A stretch of 64,000 bases of DNA, taken from positions 186,001 to 250,000 of the forward strand of contig NZ_AQUR01000107.1 in assembly GCF_000372525.1 (NCBI RefSeq), written 5' to 3'. The notes under the pieces are model-generated. The model did no database searches. It saw only the letters and a program-made list of their open reading frames with translations, and had not been told where the DNA came from. This stretch comes from Cupriavidus neocaledonicus. Lineage in GTDB: Bacteria > Pseudomonadota > Gammaproteobacteria > Burkholderiales > Burkholderiaceae. Position 1 is the stretch's first letter. Every line of letters begins with the position of its first letter. Made by a program: the position numbers and the translations under genes. Shown one piece after another: positions 9,902 to 18,160 of this stretch.

Positions 9902-9942
9902 AGCGGCCGGCAAGCGGCAGCAATCGGTGTTAGACTGCGGGC

Positions 9943-10288
9943 CGCAAAGCAGGCTAGGCAACCGCTGCCTGCACCGCAAGGTGCAGGGGGAGGAAAGTCC
10001 GGACTCCACAGGGCAGGGTGTTGGCTAACAGCCATCCACGGCAACGTGCGGAATAGGGCCACAGAGACGAGTCTTGCCGCCGGGTTCGCCCGGCGGGAAG
10101 GGTGAAACGCGGTAACCTCCACCTGGAGCAATCCCAAATAGGCAGGCGATGAAGCGGCCCGCTGAGTCTGCGGGTAGGGAGCTGGAGCCGGCTGGTAACA
10201 GCCGGCCTAGAGGAATGGTTGTCACGCGCCGCGCGCCGCAAGGCGGGCGGGGCGCACAGAATCCGGCTTATCGGCCTGCTTTGCTTCA
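9943..10288 (+). ncRNA. rnpB: RNase P RNA, bacterial type A
   Basis: Catalytic RNA of RNase P, which trims tRNA 5' ends. The diagnostic 5' block GAGGAAAGTCCGGACTCC (9991-10008) and 3' block ACAGAATCCGGCTTATCGG (10256-10274) are present, with internal CTCCACCTGGAGCAA and CCAAATAGG. Helix P1 is an 11-bp perfect pairing of 9944-9954 with 10274-10284 and fixes both ends. TAGACT at 9931-9936 is a plausible -10 element placing the start near 9943. About 346 nt, within the normal range. Confidence 0.93.
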
Positions 10289-10341
10289 GTCATCGGCACG
10301 ACCCGGCGCCTTCGCGGCACACCGGGCCGGCCAAATCTCCA

Positions 10342-10764
10342 TCAGCCTTCGACGATTTCCAGCGTGTGCGTGATCTCGGCCGTCTTGGCCAGCATGATCG
10401 ACGCCGAGCAGTATTTCTCATGCGACAGCTTGATCGCGCGCTCGACCGTGGCGGGGTTGAGATTCTTGCCGGTGACCACAAAATGGAAGTTGATGCGGGT
10501 GAACACCTTGGGGTCTTCGCCGGCGCGCTCGGCCTGCAGCTGCACGCTGCAGCCGGTAACGTCCTGGCGGCCGCGCTTGAGAATCAGCACGACGTCATAG
10601 GCGGTGCAGCCGCCCGTGCCCAGCAGTACCATTTCCATCGGGCGCGGGGCCAGGTTGTGGCCGCCGCCTTCGGGGGCGCCGTCCATGGCAACGATGTGGC
10701 CGCTGCCGGTCTGGGCAACGAAGCTCATGCCGTCGGCGCCCATCCATGTTACTTTGCATTCCAT
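10342..10764 (-). CDS. OsmC family protein (YhfA-like)
   Basis: 140 aa OsmC/Ohr-fold protein. The two conserved cysteines that form the thiol peroxidase centre in this superfamily are present in GTGGCTAYDVV (near residue 53) and KYCSASIML (near 118). The length and MECKVTWMG N terminus resemble E. coli YhfA more than OsmC or Ohr. Start context on the minus strand is AGGAACGAACAAAATG. It is monocistronic, running toward rnpB and away from a large regulatory gap. Detoxification of organic hydroperoxides is an inference from the family. Confidence 0.88.
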   Translation of the reverse strand: MECKVTWMGADGMSFVAQTGSGHIVAMDGAPEGGGHNLAPRPMEMVLLGTGGCTAYDVVLILKRGRQDVTGCSVQLQAERAGEDPKVFTRINFHFVVTGKNLNPATVERAIKLSHEKYCSASIMLAKTAEITHTLEIVEG

Positions 10765-10989
10765 TTTGTTCGTTCCTGTGTTTTGTATTGTCGGTTTGCG
10801 ATCACAAGCGCGTGATCACGAATCTTGCATTTCCCAGTATATGGCACCGTGAAGTTTGGGGTATCGATGCCGATAACCTTAGAAAACCTGAGGGTTTCCT
10901 CTAGTATGTCGTTGGGGTGACACCTTCGATTGTTCTGTAAGTTATTGATTTTTAAGAGGTAGTCCCGAGGCGGGCGCGGCGCGATAACG

Positions 10990-11025
10990 TTTCGTAATAC
11001 GAAATCACATTTCGCAGTGCAAATT
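10990..11025. promoter_or_regulatory. Tandem 15-bp palindromes upstream of the small-RNA promoter
   Basis: TTTCGTA-A-TACGAAA at 10990-11004 is a perfect 7+1+7 palindrome. A degenerate second copy, TTTCGCA-G-TGCAAA, begins at 11010, 20 bases from the first centre to centre, about two helical turns. The pair ends just before the -35 element at 11030. The arrangement looks like a dimer-of-dimers operator; the TTCGNNNNNCGAA core resembles some IclR-family sites, which is only a resemblance. Confidence 0.5.
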
Positions 11026-11029
11026 TCCC

Positions 11030-11057
11030 TTGCATCCGGGCAAACCCTAGGTATAAT
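11030..11057 (+). promoter_or_regulatory. Sigma-70-type promoter for the small RNA
   Basis: TTGCAT (11030-11035), 16-bp spacer, perfect TATAAT (11052-11057). Predicted transcription start near 11064. It is preceded by the tandem palindromes and followed about 160 bases later by a strong intrinsic terminator. Confidence 0.65.
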
Positions 11058-11064
11058 TCGAATC

Positions 11065-11223
11065 ATTGAACGACGGCGCAGACAGCGCGCCAGAGTGCGA
11101 AAGCGAAGCCCACGGCCAAGCCCCCCGCACCGCCCGCATGTTCCTCCGTCGATCTCCAAGTGTCTCCTCCACCTTCCTCCTTTGGTGGATTCAAACCCAA
11201 GCTCAAACGCTTGGGTTTTTTTT
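11065..11223 (+). ncRNA. Candidate trans-acting small RNA with anti-Shine-Dalgarno loops
   Basis: A roughly 159-nt unit bounded by a good promoter and a strong intrinsic terminator (10-bp stem 11193-11202 with 11209-11218, T run 11216-11223), with no convincing ORF. Before the terminator is a hairpin with stem 11168-11173/11184-11189 presenting TTCCTCCTTT in its 10-nt loop. Two more CU-rich anti-SD motifs occur at 11141-11147 (TTCCTCC) and 11164-11170 (CTCCTCC). C-rich loops complementary to ribosome-binding sites are a hallmark of several small-RNA families that repress many mRNAs. Alternative: an attenuated long leader of rplM. I do not recognise the family. Confidence 0.6.
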
Positions 11224-11315
11224 CGCCTGAACAACCGCGCCGGCCCTGCAAGTGCGTTGGGCGGCGCAGAACCGCGCCGAACGGCGTCGATCTTGACGAA
11301 AACTTCAGTCTTTGC

Positions 11316-11345
11316 TTGTGCGCTCGCCGCGCCCGCCAGTATAAT
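11316..11345 (+). promoter_or_regulatory. Promoter of the rplM-rpsI operon
   Basis: TTGTGC (11316-11321), 18-bp spacer and perfect TATAAT (11340-11345). It would start transcription near 11352, giving a leader of about 130 nt before rplM. It lies downstream of the small-RNA terminator, so ribosomal protein expression should be independent of that unit. Confidence 0.6.
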
Positions 11346-11480
11346 CGAAGGCTTTTCCGTCATGCCCGCGGAAGAAAACAGCAGCACCCGGCCACTCTCT
11401 TGGGGCCACAAGACTTGCAGGGGCGAGCACAAGCCTTCGCGAGTCGGATTACGGGCACGAACCAATAGTCAGGAAAAATC

Positions 11481-11909
11481 ATGAAGACCTTTTCCGCCAA
11501 GCCTCATGAGGTAAAGCGCGACTGGTACGTGATTGACGCGACGGACAAAGTCCTCGGCCGTGTTGCCAGCGAAGTGGCACGCCGTCTGCGCGGCAAGCAC
11601 AAGCCGGAATTCACTCCGCACGTCGACACCGGTGATTACATCATCATCGTCAACGCAGCCAAGCTGCGTGTCACGGGTACCAAGGAAACGGACAAGAAGT
11701 ACTATCGCCATTCGGGCTACCCGGGCGGTATCTACGAAACGACGTTCGGCAAGATGCAGCAGCGTTTCCCGGGCCGTGCCCTGGAAAAGGCTGTCAAGGG
11801 CATGCTGCCGAAGGGTCCGCTGGGCTACGCGATGATCAAGAAGCTGAAGGTTTACGCCGAAGCCGAGCATCCGCACGAAGCGCAGCAGCCCAAGGCGCTG
11901 GAAATCTAA
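11481..11909 (+). CDS. rplM: 50S ribosomal protein L13
   Basis: 142 aa, the exact usual length. N terminus [20 protein letters not shown] and motifs [24 protein letters not shown] and MLPKGPLGY are those of L13, an early-assembly protein of the large subunit. AGGAAA lies upstream of the ATG. It is followed by rpsI after 12 bases, the conserved L13-S9 pair. Confidence 0.97.
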   Translation: MKTFSAKPHEVKRDWYVIDATDKVLGRVASEVARRLRGKHKPEFTPHVDTGDYIIIVNAAKLRVTGTKETDKKYYRHSGYPGGIYETTFGKMQQRFPGRALEKAVKGMLPKGPLGYAMIKKLKVYAEAEHPHEAQQPKALEI

Positions 11910-11921
11910 GGAGGCCAATCC

Positions 11922-12314
11922 ATGATCGGTAACTGGAATTACGGTACTGGCCGCCGCAAGAGCGCTGTGGCACGTGTCTTCATCAAGTCGGGCAAGGGCG
12001 ACATCGTCGTCAACGGCAAGCCCATCAAAGAGTATTTCGCTCGCGAAACCTCGCTGATGATCGTGCGCCAGCCGCTGGAACTGACCGCCCACGCTGAAAC
12101 GTTCGACATCAAGGTCAACGTGACCGGCGGCGGCGAAACCGGCCAGGCCGGCGCAGTGCGCCACGGCATCACCCGCGCCCTGATCGACTACGATGCGACC
12201 CTGAAGTCGGCCCTGTCGAAGGCTGGCTACGTCACGCGCGATGCCCGTGAAGTCGAGCGTAAGAAGGTCGGCTTCCACAAGGCGCGTCGTCGCAAGCAGT
12301 TCTCGAAGCGCTGA
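11922..12314 (+). CDS. rpsI: 30S ribosomal protein S9
   Basis: 130 aa; starts [20 protein letters not shown] and ends with the basic tail [11 protein letters not shown] that reaches the P-site tRNA on the small subunit. A strong AAGGAGG site precedes the ATG. Second gene of the L13-S9 operon, which ends at a double hairpin terminator. Confidence 0.97.
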   Translation: MIGNWNYGTGRRKSAVARVFIKSGKGDIVVNGKPIKEYFARETSLMIVRQPLELTAHAETFDIKVNVTGGGETGQAGAVRHGITRALIDYDATLKSALSKAGYVTRDAREVERKKVGFHKARRRKQFSKR

Positions 12315-12326
12315 TGCGTTTTCGCG

Positions 12327-12390
12327 GATCCGGCGCTGCCGGATCCTGCGAAACCAGAAAAACCGCACGCTGGCCGTGCGGTTTTTTTTC
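12327..12390 (+). terminator. Tandem hairpins ending the rplM-rpsI operon
   Basis: A 9-bp perfect stem (12327-12335 with 12339-12347), extendable by a flanking TTTCGC/GCGAAA pairing, is followed by a second hairpin (12360-12370 with 12376-12386) and a T8 run. The second is a classical intrinsic terminator. Confidence 0.88.
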
Positions 12391-12572
12391 GTCCGCGGGC
12401 TACGGAACCGGCGCGATGCTGCCGTCATAGCTGGCACGCCGCCATACTTTTGTGGGGTATCCGGCCACTCGCGGCTACAATCACGCCCTGTCGCCGAGGG
12501 CGAGTCCGGCTTGCCCGCGCGATGGCGCCACGGGCAGGCCAGCCTGGCACGAACGAGAGAGGAGCGAGAGTC

Positions 12573-13061
12573 ATGCTGTTTTCCAAGAAGAAGGGCCTTT
12601 CGATCGACACGCTGATTGGCGAAGACAGCGCCATCGACGGCGACCTGGTGTTTGCGGGCGGCCTGCGTCTGGACGGCCGCGTGCGCGGCAACGTGACCGC
12701 GGCGCCGGGCAAGGCCAGCATGCTGGTGGTCAGCGAGAAGGGCATGGTCGAGGGCGAGATCAGCGTCGGCCACCTGGTGCTGAACGGCACCGTCAAGGGC
12801 CCCGTGCACGCCGCCGACCTGCTGGAGCTGCAGCCGCAGGCGCGGGTGCTGGGCGACGTGCGCTACGCCGCGCTCGAAATGCACCAGGGCGCGCTGGTCG
12901 AGGGCCGGCTGATGCCGCTGGTGCAGGGCGAGGTCAAGGCGTTGCCGAACCTGGTCGAGGCGGCGCCGGCGGCCGAAGTGACCGAAGCGGCCGTCGCTGA
13001 CACCGCTGCTGCCGGCGAAACTCCCGCAGCCGATGCCAGTCCCACTGAAAAGGCCGCGTAG
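12573..13061 (+). CDS. Bactofilin (polymer-forming cytoskeletal protein)
   Basis: 162 aa DUF583/bactofilin. The core (about residues 12-115) is a right-handed beta-helix whose turns can be seen as short repeating hydrophobic/Gly units (GDLVFAGGLRLDGRVRGN, then LVVSEKGMVEGEI). The Ala/Glu-rich tail (116-162) is likely disordered. Bactofilins self-assemble without nucleotide and often scaffold peptidoglycan enzymes at the membrane. ATG at 12573 is chosen for its GAGAGGAG ribosome-binding site. A TACAAT at 12476-12481 is a possible -10. Downstream erpA is 100 bases away. Confidence 0.88.
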   Translation: MLFSKKKGLSIDTLIGEDSAIDGDLVFAGGLRLDGRVRGNVTAAPGKASMLVVSEKGMVEGEISVGHLVLNGTVKGPVHAADLLELQPQARVLGDVRYAALEMHQGALVEGRLMPLVQGEVKALPNLVEAAPAAEVTEAAVADTAAAGETPAADASPTEKAA

Positions 13062-13161
13062 CGGCGCTGTCGAGGCCGGGAACCCCTTGAAAACACAAGG
13101 TTTCGGCACGATTTCCCAGTAGCGCTTAGAATACAGGCGTATCTAAACAGGAGAACACCCC

Positions 13162-13530
13162 ATGAACGCAGTCGCAGAGGCACCCGTTACCGAGGACGTG
13201 CCGGCACCGTTCGTCTTTACCGACAGCGCCGCCGACAAGGTCAAGCAGTTGATCGAGGAAGAGGGCAATGCCGAGCTGAAACTGCGCGTGTTCGTGCAGG
13301 GCGGCGGCTGCTCCGGCTTCCAGTACGGCTTCACCTTCGACGAGGAAGTCAACGAAGACGACACCACCATGGTCAAGAACGGCGTCACCCTGCTGATCGA
13401 CTCGATGAGCTACCAGTACCTGGTGGGCGCCGAGATCGACTACAAGGAAGACATCAACGGCGCGCAGTTCGTGATCAAGAATCCGAATGCCTCGACCACC
13501 TGCGGTTGCGGCTCGTCGTTCTCGGTCTGA
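13162..13530 (+). CDS. erpA: Iron-sulfur cluster insertion protein ErpA
   Basis: A-type Fe-S carrier, 122 aa. The three cluster-binding cysteines are Cys50 (GGGCSGF), Cys114 and Cys116 ([10 protein letters not shown] at the C terminus). It delivers [4Fe-4S] clusters to apo-enzymes; MiaB, encoded in this window, is a plausible client. AGGAGA precedes the ATG, and TAGAAT at 13127-13132 is a possible -10. A UUCG-capped terminator follows. Confidence 0.94.
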   Translation: MNAVAEAPVTEDVPAPFVFTDSAADKVKQLIEEEGNAELKLRVFVQGGGCSGFQYGFTFDEEVNEDDTTMVKNGVTLLIDSMSYQYLVGAEIDYKEDINGAQFVIKNPNASTTCGCGSSFSV

Positions 13531-13548
13531 GCGATCCCGGTATTACAG

Positions 13549-13575
13549 AAAAACGCACCTTCGGGTGCGTTTTTT
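13549..13575 (+). terminator. Intrinsic terminator after erpA
   Basis: Stem 13549-13559 with 13564-13574, TTCG tetraloop, T run to 13575. The A-run on the left also allows it to work for the convergent PhyH gene. Confidence 0.88.
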
Positions 13576-13590
13576 GTTTGCCGCGCCGGC

Positions 13591-14388
13591 CTACTGCGTG
13601 GCGCGCCAGACCACCGGGAACCAGTCTTCGCGCAGGCGCTCGCCGGTCTGCTGGCCGATGCCGGGGAACGGCGGCGAGGTCCGCCCGGGCCGCTGCATGA
13701 AGCGCACGTCGTCGCCGACGAAACGGGCCGAGAACGCCCGCCGCCGCCCGCTGCCGGTATTGCCGGCGGCACCGTGCACGGTGCGGAAGTCGAATACCAC
13801 CGCATCGCCCGGCTCCAGCTCAGGGGCCAGCAGGGTATGGCTGCCGTCCTCCACGTCCGGCATCTCCATGAAGGCGTCGTCGCCGCCATAGAAGTTCTCG
13901 TTGCTGGCCCAGCGCTTGGGCCGCACCAGCCGCGGCCAGCGATGCGAGCCGGCCACCACGCGCAGCGTGTTGGCCTGCGTGACCGGATCCAGCGGAATCC
14001 AGTAGCTCGCGGTCTGGCTGCCGTCGACGCAGTAGTAGGGCAGGTCCTGGTGCCATGGCGTGGGCTTGGCGGTGCCCGGCTCCTTGACCAGGATGTGCTC
14101 GTGGAACACCTGCACCGCCTGCGACTGCATGATCCGCCCGGCGATCCCGGCCGCAGCAGACTCGCGGATAAACGCGGCGAACGGGGCGATGCGCTGCCAG
14201 TTGCAATAGTCCTCGAAGAAGCGCCCGCCCTCGCCGGCGCGCACGTTCTCGATGGCGAAGGGGCCGGGCTCGGCCAGGTTCTGCGCGAAGCCTTCGCGCA
14301 GGCGTTCGACCCAGTCGGTAAAGGCGCCGCGCAAGACCAGCACGCCGTCGCGCTGATAGGTGTCGATCTGTTCCCGGGTGATGTCCAT
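13591..14388 (-). CDS. Phytanoyl-CoA dioxygenase (PhyH) family protein
   Basis: 265-aa Fe(II)/2-oxoglutarate oxygenase fold. The metal triad is seen as His113-x-Asp115 (TPWHQDLPYY) and His205 (FRTVHGAAGN), with a 2OG-binding Arg in RRRAFSARF. ATG at 14388 gives MDITREQIDTYQRDGV, the family N terminus; the long upstream extension is non-coding. Divergent from a LysR gene across 90 bp containing repeats typical of a shared operator, so the regulator probably controls it. The substrate is unknown; PhyH relatives hydroxylate small molecules of many kinds. Confidence 0.85.
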   Translation of the reverse strand: MDITREQIDTYQRDGVLVLRGAFTDWVERLREGFAQNLAEPGPFAIENVRAGEGGRFFEDYCNWQRIAPFAAFIRESAAAGIAGRIMQSQAVQVFHEHILVKEPGTAKPTPWHQDLPYYCVDGSQTASYWIPLDPVTQANTLRVVAGSHRWPRLVRPKRWASNENFYGGDDAFMEMPDVEDGSHTLLAPELEPGDAVVFDFRTVHGAAGNTGSGRRRAFSARFVGDDVRFMQRPGRTSPPFPGIGQQTGERLREDWFPVVWRATQ

Positions 14389-14436
14389 GGCGTCAGGTGT
14401 GAGGTGGGATGGGCCCAGTATCGCCATGCGCGAGGG

Positions 14437-14477
14437 ATAGGAAAAGCATATATTTCCTATGTTGCGATATAGGAAAT
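14437..14477. promoter_or_regulatory. Likely LysR operator between phyH and lysR
   Basis: ATTTCCTAT (14452-14460) and ATAGGAAAT (14469-14477) form a perfect 9-bp inverted repeat with an 8-base centre, and a further ATAGGAAA lies at 14437-14444. The repeats end two bases before the lysR ATG, overlapping its ribosome-binding site, which fits negative autoregulation together with control of the divergent dioxygenase gene. Confidence 0.6.
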
Positions 14478-14478
14478 C

Positions 14479-15393
14479 ATGATCCCTTTCTCCTTCCGCC
14501 AGCTCGAGTACTTCGTTGCCGCCGCCGAGCACGGCAGCATCAGCGCCGCGGCCCGGGCGCGCCATGTGTCGCAGCCGTCGGTATCGACTGCGATCGCGCA
14601 GCTGGAGGACTCGCTGGGCGAGCCGCTGTTCAGGCGGCAGGTCAGCCGCGGGCTGTCGCTGACCCCGGCCGGGCAGCGCCTGCTGGGCAAGGCCCGCGAT
14701 GTGCTGGCGCTGGCCGCGGGGCTTGCGGTCGACGATGGCGCCGGCCGCGGCCTGAGCGGCCAGCTGTCGCTGACCTGCTTCCAGGACCTGGGCCCGTACT
14801 TCGTGCCGCGCCTGCTGGCGGGATTGCGCCAGCGCCATCCCGGCATCTCGGTGACGCTGTTCGAGGCCGACCTCGCCACCGTCCATCGCACCTTGCAGGC
14901 CGGCAAGGCAGAGCTGGCGGTGACCTATGAACTGGGACTCGATGCCCGCACCGGGCGCCGCACGCTGGCGGAGCTGGCGCCTTACGCGCTGCTGCCGGCC
15001 ACCCATCCGCTGGCAAACAGCGCCGAGGTCAGCCTGGCCGACCTTGCCGCCGAGCGGCTGATCCTCGAGGACATCCCCCAGACCCGCGAATACTTCCTGT
15101 CCTTGTTCTGGGCCCATGGGCTGCACCCGGCGCTGCACCAGTACACGCAGACCTTCGAGATGCAGCGCGGACTGGTGGCGCATGGCTATGGCGTGGCGCT
15201 GTCATGCACGCGCCCCGCGGGCGACCGCAGCTACGATGGCGTGCCGATCGCCTGCCGGCCGCTGCGCGAGCCGGTGACGCCGCAGCGCGTGGTGCTGGCG
15301 CACTCGCCGGCCATGCGGGCATCGCCGCTGGCGCAGGCGTTCATGGATTGGGTCGATGCAGGAGAGGGCGTTGCCGCGGTTCAGCGCGGGTAG
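14479..15393 (+). CDS. LysR-family transcriptional regulator
   Basis: 304 aa. N-terminal winged helix-turn-helix (about residues 5-65: [20 protein letters not shown], then [12 protein letters not shown]) and a periplasmic-binding-like effector domain (about 95-295). The ATG is immediately preceded by the repeat-containing ATAGGAAATC. Divergent from phyH, which is the obvious target. Its 3' end overlaps the convergent anmK by 13 bases. The effector is not predictable. Confidence 0.9.
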   Translation: MIPFSFRQLEYFVAAAEHGSISAAARARHVSQPSVSTAIAQLEDSLGEPLFRRQVSRGLSLTPAGQRLLGKARDVLALAAGLAVDDGAGRGLSGQLSLTCFQDLGPYFVPRLLAGLRQRHPGISVTLFEADLATVHRTLQAGKAELAVTYELGLDARTGRRTLAELAPYALLPATHPLANSAEVSLADLAAERLILEDIPQTREYFLSLFWAHGLHPALHQYTQTFEMQRGLVAHGYGVALSCTRPAGDRSYDGVPIACRPLREPVTPQRVVLAHSPAMRASPLAQAFMDWVDAGEGVAAVQRG

Positions 15394-16508
15394 AGCGCGC
15401 CCAGCACGCGCGGCCCGGCGGCGCCGGTCACGGTGGGCACGTTGCCGGGCCGGCGCAGCAGGCACTGGCGCGCGAGCCAGGCAAAGGCGATGGCTTCGAC
15501 CTGCGACACCGGCACGCCGTAATCGTCGGAGGTCTCGATCGCCACGCCAGGCAGGGCCTGCGCCAGCCGCGCCATCACGAAGGCATTGCGGGCGCCGCCG
15601 CCGCAGACGATCAGCCGCCGCGCGGCGGGCGCGCTGGTGCGCACGTCGCGCGCGATGGCCTCGGCGGTCAGCGCCGCCAGGGTGGCCTGCACGTCGGCCG
15701 GCTCCAGGTGCGGGAATGCCGCCAGCCGCGCTTCCAGCCAGCCGGGATGGAACAGGTCGCGCCCGGTGCTCTTGGGCGGCGCCGCGCTGAAATAGGGCTC
15801 GGCCAGGCACTGCGCCAGCAGCGCGGCGTCGACGCGCCCGCTGGCGGCCCAGTCGCCGTTGGCGTCGAAGGCCAGGCCGCGGTGGCGGCCGATCCAGTAG
15901 TCGAGCAGCGCATTGCCCGGCCCGCAGTCGAAGCCGCTGATGGCCCCGCCCGCTGCCGGCAGGATGCTGATGTTGGAGATGCCGCCGATATTGCAGGCCA
16001 CGCGGGTCTCGGCGTCGCTGCCGAACAGCGCGTGATGGAGCGCCGGCACCAGCGGCGCACCCTGTCCGCCGGCGGCGAGGTCGCGGCTGCGGAAGTCCGC
16101 CACCACGTCGATGCCGGCCAGCTCCGCCAGCCGCGCCGGATGCTGGCTCTGGCGGGTATAGCCGATGCCGTCGTAGAGGCCGGGCCGGTGGCGGATGGTC
16201 TGGCCGTGGGCGCCGATCGCGGCCACCGAGGCGGCATCGATGCGCGCTTCGCGCAGCAGCGCGGCGACGCAGTCGGCGTACACCTGCGCCAGCGCATTGG
16301 CCGCCAGGGCCTCGCGGTGGATCTCGTCCTCGCCTGGCTGCTGCAATGCGCCGAAGGCCGCGCGCAGCGTGTCGGGGAAGGGCTGGCTGGCGGCCGCCAG
16401 CACCACCGGGCGGGCGCCGCCCAAATCCACCAGTACCGCATCGGCACCGTCCATGCTGGTGCCGGACATGATGCCGATGTAGCGTTCGCTGGCGCGCGCG
16501 GGGATCAC
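15381..16508 (-). CDS. anmK: Anhydro-N-acetylmuramic acid kinase
   Basis: 375 aa sugar kinase of peptidoglycan recycling: cleaves and phosphorylates 1,6-anhydro-MurNAc to MurNAc-6-P. Motifs [41 protein letters not shown] and VCGGGARN follow the ASKHA-type family order. Ten bases downstream of the M23 endopeptidase gene, so the two likely form an operon for cell-wall turnover. The window also encodes AmgK and MurU, the salvage branch for free MurNAc. Confidence 0.94.
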   Translation of the reverse strand: MIPARASERYIGIMSGTSMDGADAVLVDLGGARPVVLAAASQPFPDTLRAAFGALQQPGEDEIHREALAANALAQVYADCVAALLREARIDAASVAAIGAHGQTIRHRPGLYDGIGYTRQSQHPARLAELAGIDVVADFRSRDLAAGGQGAPLVPALHHALFGSDAETRVACNIGGISNISILPAAGGAISGFDCGPGNALLDYWIGRHRGLAFDANGDWAASGRVDAALLAQCLAEPYFSAAPPKSTGRDLFHPGWLEARLAAFPHLEPADVQATLAALTAEAIARDVRTSAPAARRLIVCGGGARNAFVMARLAQALPGVAIETSDDYGVPVSQVEAIAFAWLARQCLLRRPGNVPTVTGAAGPRVLGALYPR

Positions 16509-16518
16509 GATGGACGCG

Positions 16519-17913
16519 TCAGTTGGCGGCGGTCAGCACGTTATAGGTGCGCAGCGCGTTGATGCGGCTGAGCAGCCCGCTGGTGTAGGTCAGGAATTCC
16601 TGGCGCGACTTGCCGGTCAGCGGCGGCGATTCCATCAGCGTGACGGTCAGCGGGTTCTGCGGCACGTCGTTGAAGCGGAACTCGTAGTGCAGGTGCGGGC
16701 CGGTGGCCCAGCCGGTCGCGCCGACATAGCCGATCAGCTGGCCCTGGCGCACCGTCTGCCCCTGGCGCATGCCGGCAAAGCCGGACAGGTGCGCGTAGTA
16801 GGTGGAGTAGCCGTTGGGGTGCGACAGGATGACGATGTTGCCGTAGCCGTTCTGCTGGCCGACGAACTCGACCACGCCGTCGCCGGTGGCCAGCACCTTG
16901 GTGCCGGTGGGGGCGGCGAAGTCGACGCCCTTGTGCTGGGCCCAGTCATGATGCAGCGGATGCTCGCGGCCGCCAAAGCCCGACGACACGCGCGAGAACT
17001 CCACCGGCGAGCGCAGGAACGGCCGCTTCATGCTGCGCCCGTCGAAGGTGTAATAGGCGCCGCCGTCCTTGCTGCCCTCGGGCGCGAACCACAGCGCCTG
17101 GTGCAGCTGGTTTCGGTTGATCAGCTCGAGCGCGACCACGCGGCCGTTGCGCACGAAGGTGCCGTCGCGGAAGCCCGCTTCATAAATGATGCGGAACCGG
17201 TCGCCGGCGGCGATGTCGTGGTGGAAGTCGATCACGCCGGAGAAGATCGACAGCATCTGCTGCACCACTTCGTCGGGCACGTTGGCGGCGTCCATGGCCT
17301 TGAAGAATCCGCCCGCGGAAATCGCGCCCGAGGCCATCTCGTAGTGCACGTCGTTGTCGACACGCTGCACCTTGGCCTTGTACGCGGCGGCGGTGTCGCC
17401 TCTGGCGGCGCGCACGCGCTCGATCACCAGCTCGCGCGAGGCCGCGGCGTCGCCGCCGAGGTTGGCCTGCAGCGACACCAGCGTGTTGCTCTCGTCGATT
17501 TCCGCCTGCACCGCCTGGCCCGGGTTCAGGTTGAACAGGCCGCGCGCGGTGGGGTTCTTGACGATGAACGCCTGCGCGTCGGCATCGTCCACGCCCAGGC
17601 GCTTGAGCAGGCTGGCAATGGTGTCGCCGCGCTGCATGCGCTCTTCGCGCACGTACACGGCCTGGCTGTCGGTGAGCTGTTCAAGCTGTTCGCGCACGTC
17701 GGGCATGCGCAGGGCCTGCTGGGTGCGGGGCGCGCGCGGATCATCGTAGGCGCTGCGGGGTGCGACACCCATGGCCGCGGCCATGCCGAGCGTGAAGATC
17801 GCACCGACCGAGGCCGTCAGTTGTTTGCGCCGCCGCGCATGCTGGGGGTTGGTCGGATCGACCAGCACCACCAGCTCACGCGCGAAAACTTCGCGGAGTC
17901 TGGACCACATCAC
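16519..17913 (-). CDS. M23 family murein DD-endopeptidase, MepM-like
   Basis: 464 aa. An N-terminal transmembrane helix (about residues 33-50) anchors it to the inner membrane; an Opacity-associated/LysM-like region follows (about 70-140), and the C-terminal LytM domain (about 310-420) carries the zinc ligands in HKGVDFAAP and HLHYE. Such enzymes cut peptide cross-links to allow wall expansion. Promoter on the minus strand near 18088-18096, leaving a leader of about 170 nt. Co-transcribed with anmK, linking cutting and recycling. Confidence 0.88.
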   Translation of the reverse strand: MMWSRLREVFARELVVLVDPTNPQHARRRKQLTASVGAIFTLGMAAAMGVAPRSAYDDPRAPRTQQALRMPDVREQLEQLTDSQAVYVREERMQRGDTIASLLKRLGVDDADAQAFIVKNPTARGLFNLNPGQAVQAEIDESNTLVSLQANLGGDAAASRELVIERVRAARGDTAAAYKAKVQRVDNDVHYEMASGAISAGGFFKAMDAANVPDEVVQQMLSIFSGVIDFHHDIAAGDRFRIIYEAGFRDGTFVRNGRVVALELINRNQLHQALWFAPEGSKDGGAYYTFDGRSMKRPFLRSPVEFSRVSSGFGGREHPLHHDWAQHKGVDFAAPTGTKVLATGDGVVEFVGQQNGYGNIVILSHPNGYSTYYAHLSGFAGMRQGQTVRQGQLIGYVGATGWATGPHLHYEFRFNDVPQNPLTVTLMESPPLTGKSRQEFLTYTSGLLSRINALRTYNVLTAAN

Positions 17914-18087
17914 GTAAAATTCAACCTTGGTCTGAGCCCGCTGCCGGGGACGATGTGTCTCGTCTGCCTTCCTCCCCCGAGGTGCGGCGCGTGCTGTTCA
18001 GTATTCAGTAATTTTGGCCGCCTGCCTTGCTGTGCAAAGTGACGGATGGCGCACCGGAAAGGCTTCCGCAGGCGCCCGGAAACGCGG

Positions 18088-18096
18088 ATTATACCA
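18088..18096 (-). promoter_or_regulatory. Extended -10 promoter for the mepM-like/anmK operon
   Basis: On the minus strand TGG-TATAAT (TATAAT at 18093-18088) is an extended -10 element. The -35 region is poor. It sits in the 247-bp divergent gap with tyrS; a weaker plus-strand TAAAAT at 18130-18135 may serve tyrS. Confidence 0.5.
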
Positions 18097-18160
18097 AAAT
18101 CCGGCCCTGGCGGCTGTCGGCAGATTTCCTAAAATTTCAAGTATTTCAAAGACTTACGTG

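Noticed and set aside
11065-11223. 6S RNA as identity of the small RNA
   Set aside because: The expected long, mostly paired rod with a central open bubble is not seen; CU-rich single-stranded motifs dominate.
10749-11465. 238-codon minus-strand frame through the osmC-rplM gap
   Set aside because: It reads through promoter, terminator and palindromes and shows no protein-like pattern; the gap is better explained as regulatory plus a small RNA.
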